A DNA stretch of 64,000 bases from Paenibacillus sp. MBLB1832 (GCF_032271945.1 NZ_CP130319.1:5783001-5847000); one strand, 5' to 3'; counted from the first letter of the stretch, positions 18,875 to 27,669 are shown. Program-made: numbers and translations. Notes: generated from the sequence alone by a model not told the origin.

Positions 18875-20911
18875 ATGGAGAAACTTATCGAAAAGCTCGC
18901 CATCGAGCGCAATCGGCTGTTCGTTGGACGGAGTGCTGAGTTAGACATGATCCATCAGTGGATCGGAAGTTTGAATGCGCCTACCCAAGTTTTATTTGTA
19001 TCTGGTATTGGCGGAATCGGGAAAACTTCGTTCATGATGAGAGCTCTGGACATAGCCATGCTAGCAAATGTACGCACAATGTGGATCGATGGCCGAATGT
19101 GTACGGAAACACCGACAGGCTTCATGGAAGCTTTGTTTGACCATATGAAAACTATTGAAGAGCTACCTTCTCAGCGCGAGACCTCGCTGCACAATCTCAT
19201 TCATGAGATTTCCAAAGGCCGAACACTGCTTTGCATAGATAATTATGACGCCATTCTGAAAATCGATGGATGGTTGCGCGAGGTCTTTCTCCCTCGCCTG
19301 CCCTCGACAGGAGTACTCATGCTATTCGTATCTCGTCAGAACTTGTCCGAGTCCTGGCAGCATGACCTGGCCTGGCGGAACAGAGTCTCTCATATAGAGC
19401 TGCCGCCTTTAAATAGACAAGAAGTGACGCAGTACGGGTTTCGCACTGGAATTAAAAAGTCCGTAGATATCGAACGGCTGCATACCGAATCGCAGGGCTT
19501 ACCGCTCGCCTTAGCGCTCACCTCCGAGAAGCTAACTCTCGTGGGTCAGGAAGCTTGGCCAATTTCTCTGCGAATATGTGCGGAGCTTTTACGCGAAGTC
19601 GTTTCGCCTGACTTACAGGAAGTGCTGGATCTGCTTTGCATTTTACCTCAAGCAACACTGAAGCAGATTCGTCGATTGGCACGTTCGCCATTAAACGCTA
19701 GTAGGCTGCTTCAATTAAGCCGCATCTCCTTCGTGCGTCCTACCGCCTATGGATTCGCCTTGCACGATGTGGCACGTCACTATCTCATGGAAGACTTCAT
19801 GCGCCGTGATCTGGAACGGGTACGCAGCTTGCGCAAACATATCGTTTACGAACTCGTTCGGGAGCTCCAATCAAGCGATGATATTGAGCGGAGCAAGCAT
19901 ATTTCCATGCTTATCACCACTTGTCGGGACGCCTTTCAACTCGATGCTGTGGCCGTATTCGCCCATGATCCCAAGCAGATGCAGATGGAACCCTTTCATC
20001 AGCAAGACTTGCCTTATTTGAAACGAATTCTGCAAGAGCAAGCTTCTTATGCCGTATCAATCAACACGGATCTCGTCGTACTTCAAGAGTTGGCTGAGCA
20101 ATTCCCCGATTGTATCCGTGTGTTTCGTTCCAAAGATGGTACTCCCTTGGCGTTTGTGGCAGGCTTCTATCTTTACGATAAAACGACCAAGTTTCACGAA
20201 AAGCACTTCCCTGAAGTGCTGGAGAAAGCTTACCCGCATGAAATCGACACGATGCGTACGCAAACGATCGAACAAGCGAATACCTTCTACCATCTACTTG
20301 CCGCCGCGTCAGAGAATGATCCCGAATACCGTTTTCAACAGCTCATCGGCATCATTTTGGCGGATTCGCTTCTCGTTCGCTCCGCAGGTGTACGTCTCGT
20401 CATGATCAATACCTATGAAGGAATTACAGCTATTCTTGTACGACTAGGGTATAAAATGAGACCTCTAGCAGGACTCCCAGACGGTCATCCGTTCCAATAT
20501 GCATCCGTCCGTGAACTGGACTGGCAAACATCTGATTTCGGAGCCCAGATTCTTGAACTATTTGAATGCGAGCCAAGGGATGATAAGAAACCTTCTCCAA
20601 CAAATATCTCTGATAAATCGATGATTTCAGCCCTTCCGTTAGTCAAAGACCTTAACCGGCTGACACAAACCGAGCTTGCCCATATCCTTGGGTTAACGGG
20701 TACGGATTTACAGCACGCAATTGACCAATTGCTATGGGGGGATCCTGTTTATCCGCTTGATCAACGCATGCAGCTAGTCCTGCGGCAACTGAGTGAAGCC
20801 GCTCACCTCACAGCTGAGGACGCGGCCGATCGACTGCATGTAAGCAGAGCCACCTATTTTCGAATTCGTCGAGACGCGTTGAGCGCAATGAAAGAATTGT
20901 TGTTGAGATAG
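18875..20911 (+). CDS. STAND-type P-loop ATPase regulator with C-terminal HTH
   Basis: This 678-aa protein has an N-terminal NTPase domain with Walker A SGIGGIGKTSF (near residue 45), Walker B LLCIDNYD (near 115) and a sensor-like LFVSRQ. A winged-helix-like region follows near 265-310. The middle (about 390-560) looks like a divergent GNAT acetyltransferase fold, seen weakly in RLGYKMRPL. The last 40 residues form a helix-turn-helix (LTAEDAADRLHVSRATYFRIRRDAL). It resembles signal-dependent transcription factors. The ATG has GGGGGAGG upstream. The divergent glycosyltransferase is a candidate target. Confidence 0.75.
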   Translation: MEKLIEKLAIERNRLFVGRSAELDMIHQWIGSLNAPTQVLFVSGIGGIGKTSFMMRALDIAMLANVRTMWIDGRMCTETPTGFMEALFDHMKTIEELPSQRETSLHNLIHEISKGRTLLCIDNYDAILKIDGWLREVFLPRLPSTGVLMLFVSRQNLSESWQHDLAWRNRVSHIELPPLNRQEVTQYGFRTGIKKSVDIERLHTESQGLPLALALTSEKLTLVGQEAWPISLRICAELLREVVSPDLQEVLDLLCILPQATLKQIRRLARSPLNASRLLQLSRISFVRPTAYGFALHDVARHYLMEDFMRRDLERVRSLRKHIVYELVRELQSSDDIERSKHISMLITTCRDAFQLDAVAVFAHDPKQMQMEPFHQQDLPYLKRILQEQASYAVSINTDLVVLQELAEQFPDCIRVFRSKDGTPLAFVAGFYLYDKTTKFHEKHFPEVLEKAYPHEIDTMRTQTIEQANTFYHLLAAASENDPEYRFQQLIGIILADSLLVRSAGVRLVMINTYEGITAILVRLGYKMRPLAGLPDGHPFQYASVRELDWQTSDFGAQILELFECEPRDDKKPSPTNISDKSMISALPLVKDLNRLTQTELAHILGLTGTDLQHAIDQLLWGDPVYPLDQRMQLVLRQLSEAAHLTAEDAADRLHVSRATYFRIRRDALSAMKELLLR

Positions 20912-20943
20912 AGTTGCTACCGCACTGTCTGTAACGACGAATT

Positions 20944-20972
20944 AAGGCCATCCTTTGCGGGATGGCCTTTGC
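20944..20972 (+). terminator. Terminator after STAND regulator
   Basis: The strong hairpin AAGGCCATCC-TTTGC-GGGATGGCCTTT is followed by GCTTTT, about 35 bases after the regulator stop. It shares 19 identical bases with the terminator at 16770. Confidence 0.85.
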
Positions 20973-21136
20973 TTTTAGAAGCTTTTGTGCATCCTTATGT
21001 GGCTTTTTACTGTACATCAGTAGACCATTGCCAGCGGATGAAGCTGAAAAACTGTTAATCGAACAACGCGACTTCCTATTGTAAAAATGTAACTCTAGCA
21101 GACTTCGACTGTATGATTCCAGTTTTAGGCTGCTTT
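20973..21136. other. Spacer with no recognised gene
   Basis: This stretch between a terminator and the 3' end of the MerR/B12-type regulator contains no supported gene. A clear terminator for the minus-strand regulator was not found in it. Confidence 0.4.
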
Positions 21137-22021
21137 CTATTTTAATATGAACAAACCGTTGTGCCAATCCTCCCACTCTTCGACAGATAAATAGCGTACG
21201 TTAGCTTTAACAGGACGCCATTCCGCTCTGTCGAAAGCCGCCCCCCCAAGCAGGAATTGCAATCGGGGATGATTCCTTACGGCTTCTGCAATCCACGCCA
21301 TAAGCTTGTCTACATAACGACGATCCGTAACAGAAGCCGCGACGAAAGAAACGTTCTGACTTTCGATAATACCTTCCAAATCTCTTAGTGGAGTATCGGG
21401 TCCCAAATATAGGACATCGGCTCCACGTTTACGCAAGTAGAGGCTGAACAACATGAGTCCGAGATGGTGGCGTTCTCCTTCGGGGCAAAAAGCTACGACG
21501 ACAGGTAGACCAGGATTTACCGGGAAGACCCGGAACAAGGCATATAATCTACGCATAATCGTTTCTGAAGCAAAATGCTCCTGGACTACGCTGATTTTGC
21601 CTGCCTCCCACTCTGCTCCGACCCGATAAAGAACAGGAACGATAATCCGTTGAAACGTCTCTTCGAAGTCGTACAATGCAAATGCCATATCTATCGTATT
21701 ATCCGCTTGAGCGGCATTGAAATGGATTAAATCCATGTATAGCTTGTTGACCAAACCGTCGGTTGTCCGGCCGGTCGCAGCCTTTTCCAGCGGAGGGACA
21801 GTCTCGCTTTGCTCCAGCAGTTTCACCGCTTCGCTAATTTTTAGACCGTTCTGTTCGATTTGTTTTTTAAGGAAGCGGAGCCTGGATATATCCTCTTCGC
21901 TTAACAGGCGGTGTCCTCCGCCGCTCCGGCTTGGGGAAATGACCCTGTAACGGTTCTCCCAGGCACGGATCGTAACCACGGGGATGCCCAGTATCTCGGA
22001 AGCCTTTTTCATGCTATACAT
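21137..22021 (-). CDS. CarH-like MerR-family regulator with B12-binding photoreceptor domain
   Basis: This 294-aa protein has an N-terminal MerR winged helix (residues 4-70, including RAWENRYRVISPSRS and GGHRLL), a linker, a four-helix bundle (about 95-165) and a Rossmann-like B12-binding domain (about 170-290). The light-sensor signature W-x9-EH is present (W138, E148-H149), as is the B12-binding ExHxxG (E183, H185, G188). These mark CarH/LitR proteins that bind adenosylcobalamin, repress in the dark and release DNA on light exposure. The residue after W138 is Glu; in Thermus CarH, as I recall, it is the His that caps cobalt after photolysis. GGAGG lies ten bases before the ATG. It is divergent from its probable target operon. 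Confidence 0.85.
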   Translation of the reverse strand: MYSMKKASEILGIPVVTIRAWENRYRVISPSRSGGGHRLLSEEDISRLRFLKKQIEQNGLKISEAVKLLEQSETVPPLEKAATGRTTDGLVNKLYMDLIHFNAAQADNTIDMAFALYDFEETFQRIIVPVLYRVGAEWEAGKISVVQEHFASETIMRRLYALFRVFPVNPGLPVVVAFCPEGERHHLGLMLFSLYLRKRGADVLYLGPDTPLRDLEGIIESQNVSFVAASVTDRRYVDKLMAWIAEAVRNHPRLQFLLGGAAFDRAEWRPVKANVRYLSVEEWEDWHNGLFILK

Positions 22022-22042
22022 ATCTTCAATTCCTCCTCTATG

Positions 22043-22064
22043 CAATTATACATAATCGATACAA
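22043..22064 (-). promoter_or_regulatory. Two tandem 11-bp CarH-type half-sites near the regulator start
   Basis: On the minus strand TTGTATCGATT and ATGTATAATTG follow each other without a gap, 22-43 bases upstream of the CarH-like gene. They resemble the four repeats upstream of the divergent operon and could mediate autoregulation. One of the two deviates from the nTnnACAn core. Confidence 0.5.
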
Positions 22065-22128
22065 AATTAGGAGGTTTCAGCCGAAAATTGATTCTCTTTT
22101 TATGCCATTTTTGTACCCCTTGCTGATT

Positions 22129-22172
22129 TTGTATAGTTATTGTATAGTTATTGTGTAGATATTGTCCAGTTA
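22129..22172 (+). promoter_or_regulatory. Four tandem 11-bp repeats: CarH-type operator over the promoter
   Basis: TTGTATAGTTA, TTGTATAGTTA, TTGTGTAGATA and TTGTCCAGTTA follow one another head to tail with an exact 11-base period. On the other strand each contains the nTnnACAn core described for Thermus CarH operators (CTATACAA, CTATACAA, CTACACAA, CTGGACAA). A promoter with TTGTGT at 22151, 17 bases and TATTAA at 22174 overlaps the array, so bound protein would block RNA polymerase. Confidence 0.75.
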
Positions 22173-22211
22173 ATATTAAAAAATCTATACATAATTGAGG
22201 AGCAAACTCAG

Positions 22212-23144
22212 ATGAACAGAGGGCAAGCGATGGCTTTAGTAGAAACGCATAGCGATAAGAAACTTCTTGCATTGATGACGTCCATTGAAAACTCCCTCGC
22301 CTTGATTGAATTCGACATGGAGGGCCGCGTGCTTTATGCCAATGAAAATTTCGCTTTGTCCATGGGCTATGAGCCTTCAGAAATGCAAGGTATGCGACAT
22401 CCCTCGTTCTGTACGCCCGAATTTAGAAACAGCTCTCACTACCGCCAGTTGTGGGAAGGGTTGCGGCAAGGGAAAGCGTTCCAAGACAAAATCCAAAGGG
22501 TGCGAAAAGACGGTCGTCTCGTTTGGCTTGAAGCCACTTATATGCCGATTCGGGGTGAAGATGGCGTGCTCTGTGGCGTGCTGAAGATCGCGACGAATAT
22601 CGACACACGGGAACAGGCGGCTGCCCGATTGACGGGCGATCTTTTGCAGATGTCCGAGGAGTTGATGCACCGGGCGCATGAAGGCATGGCCCGCAGCAAG
22701 GAGATTGAAGAAGCAGTTGGCAACGTCGTATCAGGCTCCGAGGAGAATATGGCTGTCTTGCTTCAGTTGGAACAACAGTCCGCTTCTATTCGCGGAATCG
22801 TTCGGTCGATCAAAGATGTAGCCGAACAAACGAATCTTCTTGCCCTTAACGCAGCAATCGAAGCCGCCCACGCGAAGGAGCACGGTCGAGGTTTTGCCGT
22901 AGTTGCAAGCGAGGTGCGCAAACTGGCAGTCCAAGTCGAGCAAGCGACTAGGGAAGCAAGCAAATATGTCGAAGGCATCGAGTCCCGAGTTCGGGAAGTT
23001 GGGGAAAGCACGAAACGCTCTCGTATCTTGGCCTCCAAGAGCCAGGGACGAATTCAACAAGCCGTTGGGGAATTCCAAAACATCGGGAAAGCCGCTACTG
23101 AGCTCGATGGCAAGGCGAAGGAAATCGGATTGATTCTGAATTAA
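22212..23144 (+). CDS. Soluble PAS-domain methyl-accepting chemotaxis protein
   Basis: This 310-aa cytoplasmic receptor has no membrane segment. A PAS domain with PAC extension covers about residues 20-135 ([33 protein letters not shown]). A short MCP signalling domain carries the conserved tip ([37 protein letters not shown], about 205-240). It should contact CheW/CheA or act on a c-di-GMP partner, with PAS sensing redox, a flavin or a small ligand. The ATG has GAGGAG nine bases upstream. It is the first gene downstream of the CarH-type operator array and 14 bases from the next gene. Confidence 0.88.
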   Translation: MNRGQAMALVETHSDKKLLALMTSIENSLALIEFDMEGRVLYANENFALSMGYEPSEMQGMRHPSFCTPEFRNSSHYRQLWEGLRQGKAFQDKIQRVRKDGRLVWLEATYMPIRGEDGVLCGVLKIATNIDTREQAAARLTGDLLQMSEELMHRAHEGMARSKEIEEAVGNVVSGSEENMAVLLQLEQQSASIRGIVRSIKDVAEQTNLLALNAAIEAAHAKEHGRGFAVVASEVRKLAVQVEQATREASKYVEGIESRVREVGESTKRSRILASKSQGRIQQAVGEFQNIGKAATELDGKAKEIGLILN

Positions 23145-23158
23145 CAGGAGGAAAGGAC

Positions 23159-24970
23159 TTGCAATCTCTAAATCATCGTATGTTACACCGCATGATCCTG
23201 GCCGGAGCCAATGAAATTATCGCAAGGGAAAAAGAGTTGAACGCCATCAACGTCTTCCCTGTTCCTGACGGGGATACGGGAAGCAATCTTGCACACTTAA
23301 TGCGGATGATCGTGCGAGAAACGGAATCTAGCACCGACTCTTCCGATAAGCTGGAAAGCCTGAAACGAGCTTGCTTAAGAGGCTCTCGCGGCAATTCGGG
23401 GATGATTTTCTCCCAGTTTATCCTATCCATGTGCAGTTACATGGCTAATTGTCCGGATCTAAAGATTACACAGTTCATCGAAATGTGCGAGCAATCCGCG
23501 GCTATGTCCCGGCGTTCGGTGCATGAACCGAAGGAAGGAACCGTGCTCTCGGTCATGGATGATTGGGTCAACGCCCTTAGAACAGCGTTTACTCCTTCGG
23601 AGGGGCTTGCGGACCTGTTTAACCGTTCGTACGCTGAAGCATGTATTTCGCTGGAGAATACGAAACACCAATTGGATGAGCTGCGAAAGTATAACGTCGT
23701 TGATGCGGGAGCGAGAGGTTTCGTCCATTTCTTACAAGGCTTTATCGCATCATTGGACGATACTCTCACGGTTCCCGGGGGGGTCTCCCAAAATTTAGAA
23801 CCGCTCGTTTCCCCTACCGTCGCAGTAGATAGTCCTTCCCATAACCTCGCCGATTCCCTTGAGTTTCGCTATTGTACAGAATTTATGTTCGATATCAAGA
23901 CTAGCATGGAAGAAGTGAAACAGTATATCTCCCCTATGGGCAACTCCATTGTAGCTGTTGGCGATGGCCATCAGGGTAAAATTCATCTGCATACCGACGT
24001 TCCCGCACGGGTCGCCGAAGTGATAGAAGATCACGGCTGGATCGTTCATCAAAAGGTCGAGGACATGAAGCGGCAGCATGATATGATTTACAACCGACAG
24101 GCGTCTATCGCCCTTGTTATTGACTCTGCCTGCGATATTCCTGAGTCATGGCTGGACGACTATCAAATTCATAGACTCCCTCTTTATCTGCAGTTAGGAC
24201 GATCGACATATCTAGATAAAGTAACCCTTCAATCGGATACTTTTTACGAGAAGCTTGAGCGAATGACCGAGCAACCGTCGACGTCGCAGCCTGCTCAAGA
24301 AACGATTTCTCTGCTCTACGAGCAGCTCTTGGCTCATTATGATCATATTGTTTCCATTCATCTTTCCAAGCCGCTGAGCGGTACCTACGATGCCTGCCGA
24401 CAAACTGCGGAACGCATCGATCCCGCTAGAATACACGTCGTTGACTCGCGGACGTTGTCTGGTGCTTACGGACTGGTCGTTCTTCAAGCCGCAGAGGCTG
24501 TTGCAGCAGGTAAACCGATTGAAGAGGTACTTGCCTTGCTGGCATCGTCCATACCTCGTTCAGAAATTCTAGTGAGCGTCCCTACGTTGAAGCATATGAT
24601 TAGAGGCGGAAGAGTAAGCCCGCTTCAAGGTAGAATTGCGAGATGGCTTGATATGAAGCCTATTGTATCGGTCAACCAAGAAGGCCAATCGATGCTGTAT
24701 GGCACAACCCTTTATCAACGATCCAGTCTTGGCAAAATGCTGAAAATGATTTCCCGCATCCACCGTCGCAATCCGATCCAGCGCTATGTGATCCTTCATG
24801 CAGGAGCTGAGGCGGACAGCGCCCATTGCGTGGAAGAAATGGTACGAATGACGGGACGAAATCCGCTGTACATTACCGGCGTAGCACCCGTCATCGGACT
24901 TCATGCGGGCAAGGGAGCGGTGAGTGTGGCCATGATGCTCAGCAGCGAAAATACGAGGAGGAATAAGTAA
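23159..24970 (+). CDS. FakA-DegV fusion: fatty acid kinase-like DhaL domain plus fatty-acid-binding DegV domain
   Basis: This 603-aa protein has a DhaL/DAK2 kinase domain at about 1-200 with the nucleotide/Mg motif PVPDGDTGSNL, followed by the FakA-type middle domain at about 235-310 (YCTEFMF, VAVGDGHQGKIHLHTD). A DegV domain fills 315-600 (VIDSACDIPESW, HLSKPLSGTYDA, VVDSRTLSGAYGL). In most Firmicutes the kinase (FakA) and the acyl-carrying DegV protein (FakB) are separate; here they are one chain, which may phosphorylate its own bound fatty acid. The start is TTG with AGGAGG seven bases upstream. The stop abuts the next gene's ATG. Confidence 0.85.
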   Translation: MQSLNHRMLHRMILAGANEIIAREKELNAINVFPVPDGDTGSNLAHLMRMIVRETESSTDSSDKLESLKRACLRGSRGNSGMIFSQFILSMCSYMANCPDLKITQFIEMCEQSAAMSRRSVHEPKEGTVLSVMDDWVNALRTAFTPSEGLADLFNRSYAEACISLENTKHQLDELRKYNVVDAGARGFVHFLQGFIASLDDTLTVPGGVSQNLEPLVSPTVAVDSPSHNLADSLEFRYCTEFMFDIKTSMEEVKQYISPMGNSIVAVGDGHQGKIHLHTDVPARVAEVIEDHGWIVHQKVEDMKRQHDMIYNRQASIALVIDSACDIPESWLDDYQIHRLPLYLQLGRSTYLDKVTLQSDTFYEKLERMTEQPSTSQPAQETISLLYEQLLAHYDHIVSIHLSKPLSGTYDACRQTAERIDPARIHVVDSRTLSGAYGLVVLQAAEAVAAGKPIEEVLALLASSIPRSEILVSVPTLKHMIRGGRVSPLQGRIARWLDMKPIVSVNQEGQSMLYGTTLYQRSSLGKMLKMISRIHRRNPIQRYVILHAGAEADSAHCVEEMVRMTGRNPLYITGVAPVIGLHAGKGAVSVAMMLSSENTRRNK

Positions 24971-25750
24971 ATGTGGGTATTGTATGGAATTAGCGGAGCC
25001 GCCGTTCTTATTTTTATGGTCTTATTATTCTTAGTGGCACAAATCAAGAGAGATAACTCGATTGTGGATATTGGATGGGGCTTAGGCTTCGTCATCATCG
25101 CTCTGACGACGTTCGGATATCAAAAAGGCTTTGACATCAGACAATTGCTTGTCACGAGCTTGGTGTGCATATGGGGAGTTCGCTTGGCCGTCTATCTGTT
25201 CATTCGTTCACTCGGCCGAGGTGAAGATTACCGCTATGCCAACTTCCGTAAGCAATGGGGGAGCCGCGCGGCGCTCATCTCCTTTTTCCGCGTATTCATG
25301 ATGCAAGGATTTATCATGCTGCTGCTGGCATACCCCATCATTCGTGTTCATGCGGAGCACAGCAGCGCCCTTGATCTAACCGCTTATCTAGGTTTAATGT
25401 TATGGATCGTCGGGTTCGGGTTCCAGGTGATCGGAGATTGGCAGCTTCGACAATTCAAGAAGAAACGCCGGAATCCAGAAGAGGTGCTGACATGGGGGTT
25501 ATGGCGCTATACCCGTCATCCCAATTACTTTGGCGAAGCTGTCATGTGGTGGGGAGTCGCGCTGATCGTCCTCCCTTTGCCCGGCGGTTGGGGTGCATTA
25601 ATCAGCTCCCTGCTGATTAACTTCCTGCTCCTCAGAGTTTCCGGCGTGCCGTTCCTGGATCGGCGTTACGCAGATAATCCGGCGTACCAACAATATAAAC
25701 GAGAAACCAATCGATTCATTCCTTGGTTTCCGCGAATTGAACGCCGATAA
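24971..25750 (+). CDS. DUF1295 membrane protein (steroid 5-alpha-reductase / ICMT-like fold)
   Basis: This 259-aa protein has about six or seven membrane helices. The C-terminal signature WGLWRYTRHPNYFGE matches the cofactor-binding region of the isoprenylcysteine methyltransferase / steroid reductase superfamily. The catalytic reaction of DUF1295 proteins is not established; action on a lipid is likely. The start codon directly follows the stop of the FakA-DegV gene, so the pair is coupled. It is the last gene of the CarH-type operon and is followed by a strong terminator. Confidence 0.85.
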   Translation: MWVLYGISGAAVLIFMVLLFLVAQIKRDNSIVDIGWGLGFVIIALTTFGYQKGFDIRQLLVTSLVCIWGVRLAVYLFIRSLGRGEDYRYANFRKQWGSRAALISFFRVFMMQGFIMLLLAYPIIRVHAEHSSALDLTAYLGLMLWIVGFGFQVIGDWQLRQFKKKRRNPEEVLTWGLWRYTRHPNYFGEAVMWWGVALIVLPLPGGWGALISSLLINFLLLRVSGVPFLDRRYADNPAYQQYKRETNRFIPWFPRIERR

Positions 25751-25767
25751 GTAATCATACCGTAACG

Positions 25768-25821
25768 GAAAAATCCCCTCTGGCCAACAATCTTTTCGTT
25801 GTTTGCCGGAGGGGATTTTTC
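25768..25821 (+). terminator. Strong terminator of the CarH-linked operon
   Basis: The long stem GAAAAATCCCCTC-GGC-AACAA / TTGTT-GCCGGAGGGGATTTTTC, of more than 20 base pairs, lies just after the DUF1295 stop. Confidence 0.85.
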
Positions 25822-25860
25822 AACTTTTAGAAAACACAACTAACGACGAATAATCGCTGC

Positions 25861-26643
25861 CTACAGAGGTAAATCCTTTTGCTTGAATATCATGATGCCT
25901 GCGGTATAGAGAACAACTGCCAGTATGCCCAGCATGCCCAGCTTGGCGGCATAACCGCTTCCATTGATGATGGCCGTCGTGTCAAATAGCGTAACAAGCG
26001 ATAGGTATTTGAGGCCTTCCAGCTTGTCGCTCATGCCTGATAAAAGATGTGCTCCAAAGAATAATATGGGAAGGCCCGCGCCAATGATCAGACTCCGGCT
26101 TGTACGGTTGAACACACAAGATGCAAGAAAAACAATCGAGCCAATTGCCAATTGGAGCAGGAAGGAGCCAAAAACCATCGTCAGAAACATGGCGTAATCC
26201 AATTCCCCCGGCTGTGCAATAGATGCGACACTGGAGCCAACAGCACCAATCATGACGTAGATCACGGCAAGTGATCCTACCAGATACAGCATGCTTGTGA
26301 AAGCAATCTGCGTCCGTGTTACCGGTGTAGACAGATCACAGGCCATATCGCCTTTGTCTACCTTTCCCACAATCAGCTTCGTTCCCGTAAGAATCAGGAA
26401 GATCATCGGGAAAATTAGCGCCATCATACCGAAATACTGGTTGGCAAGGAATTTCGGCAGTGTGGATATATCGCCTAGAGGGTTAATCGGCATATCTGCG
26501 CTGCGTCCGGCGATTTCGCTCATGGTTTCAGGTGTAAACACATTCATGATAATCGCAATGAGCCCGCAAAGTAATAGCATAAAAATAAGAGACATTTTAA
26601 GGTTGGATTTTACCAATCTCATCAAATACGTTTTACTGAACAT
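25861..26643 (-). CDS. ABC-2 type transporter permease
   Basis: This 260-aa permease has six hydrophobic helices and an extracellular loop after the first helix. The ATG was chosen because GGGGGGAAACAACC precedes it; an upstream frame opening at 26772 overlaps the ATPase and lacks a ribosome binding site. It overlaps the ATPase gene by 11 bases. With the ATPase it forms an exporter probably controlled by the divergent TetR repressor. The substrate is unknown; a drug or peptide is likely from the family. Confidence 0.87.
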   Translation of the reverse strand: MFSKTYLMRLVKSNLKMSLIFMLLLCGLIAIIMNVFTPETMSEIAGRSADMPINPLGDISTLPKFLANQYFGMMALIFPMIFLILTGTKLIVGKVDKGDMACDLSTPVTRTQIAFTSMLYLVGSLAVIYVMIGAVGSSVASIAQPGELDYAMFLTMVFGSFLLQLAIGSIVFLASCVFNRTSRSLIIGAGLPILFFGAHLLSGMSDKLEGLKYLSLVTLFDTTAIINGSGYAAKLGMLGILAVVLYTAGIMIFKQKDLPL

Positions 26644-27538
26644 GGTTGTTTCCCCCCTCGTAATAACCCATAAAATGTTCTTCCAGCGTGTGCTTGATCT
26701 CGCTGATAAACCTAACTTTTCGCATGGACAGCGCAAGTAATAGCTCATTAATGTTCTCATCGGAAATATCAATGATTAACTGATTGTGTTCCGGCTTTGC
26801 TTCCTTAATCAAGAAAACTTCCGACTGCATACTGACAAAATCCTCCGCGTTCAAAAACTCGATCTTGTACGTCTTATTCTCCGCGTTGCTTATATCCTTA
26901 GGGTCAATGACGGAAATCAGCCTGCCGCCCTTGATCATCCCGATACGGTCGCTGGTACCTTCCACTTCCTCGAACAGATGGGACGACATCAGAATGCTTT
27001 TGCCCGCCTTCTTCTCGTTCCTAATCAGTTCAATAAACCTCGCCTGCATCAAGGGGTCAAGCCCTGAGGTAGGCTCGTCCAGAATAAGGATTTCTGGATC
27101 GTGCATGAAAGCACAAATGATTCCGACTTTCTGCTTCATCCCCTTTGACATCCTTTTTAGGTCAGCATTCGGGTCAAACTCAAACATCTCAATCAGCCGT
27201 TTTGCCTTTGACAGGTCGTTCAACTTCCGCATTCTAGCGATATATTCGATGAACTGCATCCCTTTCATATCGTTTGGAAACGCAATTTCTCCGGGCAAAT
27301 ACCCCAGATGCTTTTGAACTTCTTTCGGCTTTTTCCATGTATCCATACCAAGAATGGTGGCATGTCCGCTTTGCGGCTTCAAGAATCCCAATAGATGACG
27401 GATGGTAGTCGTTTTTCCCGCTCCGTTCGGGCCAAGAAAACCGAACACTTCGCCCTGCTCAATTTGAAAAGACATATCATAAATACCTTTACCTCGTCCA
27501 AAATCTTTGGTTAGGCGTTCAATTTTAATTGCTGACAT
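26633..27538 (-). CDS. ABC transporter ATP-binding protein
   Basis: This 301-aa ATPase has Walker A GPNGAGKTT (about residue 37), signature MSKGMKQKVGII (about 130), Walker B ILILDEPTSGLD (about 150) and SSHLFEE. The C-terminal extension of about 90 residues is typical of the BcrA/DrrA exporter group. The start has AGGAGATG upstream. It is the first gene of the exporter operon, divergent from the TetR gene with about 130 bases between them. Confidence 0.9.
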   Translation of the reverse strand: MSAIKIERLTKDFGRGKGIYDMSFQIEQGEVFGFLGPNGAGKTTTIRHLLGFLKPQSGHATILGMDTWKKPKEVQKHLGYLPGEIAFPNDMKGMQFIEYIARMRKLNDLSKAKRLIEMFEFDPNADLKRMSKGMKQKVGIICAFMHDPEILILDEPTSGLDPLMQARFIELIRNEKKAGKSILMSSHLFEEVEGTSDRIGMIKGGRLISVIDPKDISNAENKTYKIEFLNAEDFVSMQSEVFLIKEAKPEHNQLIIDISDENINELLLALSMRKVRFISEIKHTLEEHFMGYYEGGNNHVQ

Positions 27539-27568
27539 TTTAGCATCTCCTTTATGTTTGAATTACCC

Positions 27569-27596
27569 AACAACATGTTGTATGATGAAATCATAA
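27569..27596. promoter_or_regulatory. Candidate TetR operators in the divergent promoter
   Basis: Two palindromes lie side by side between the ATPase and TetR genes: ACAACATGTTGT (27570-27581) and TATGATGAAATCATA (27581-27595). TetR dimers bind such sites, and this position would control both genes. Binding is inferred. Confidence 0.5.
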
Positions 27597-27669
27597 CGAA
27601 ATATGGTTTGATCATCAACCAACAATGTCGATCGATGTGTTGGACGATGAATGGAGGGATATAGCACTC

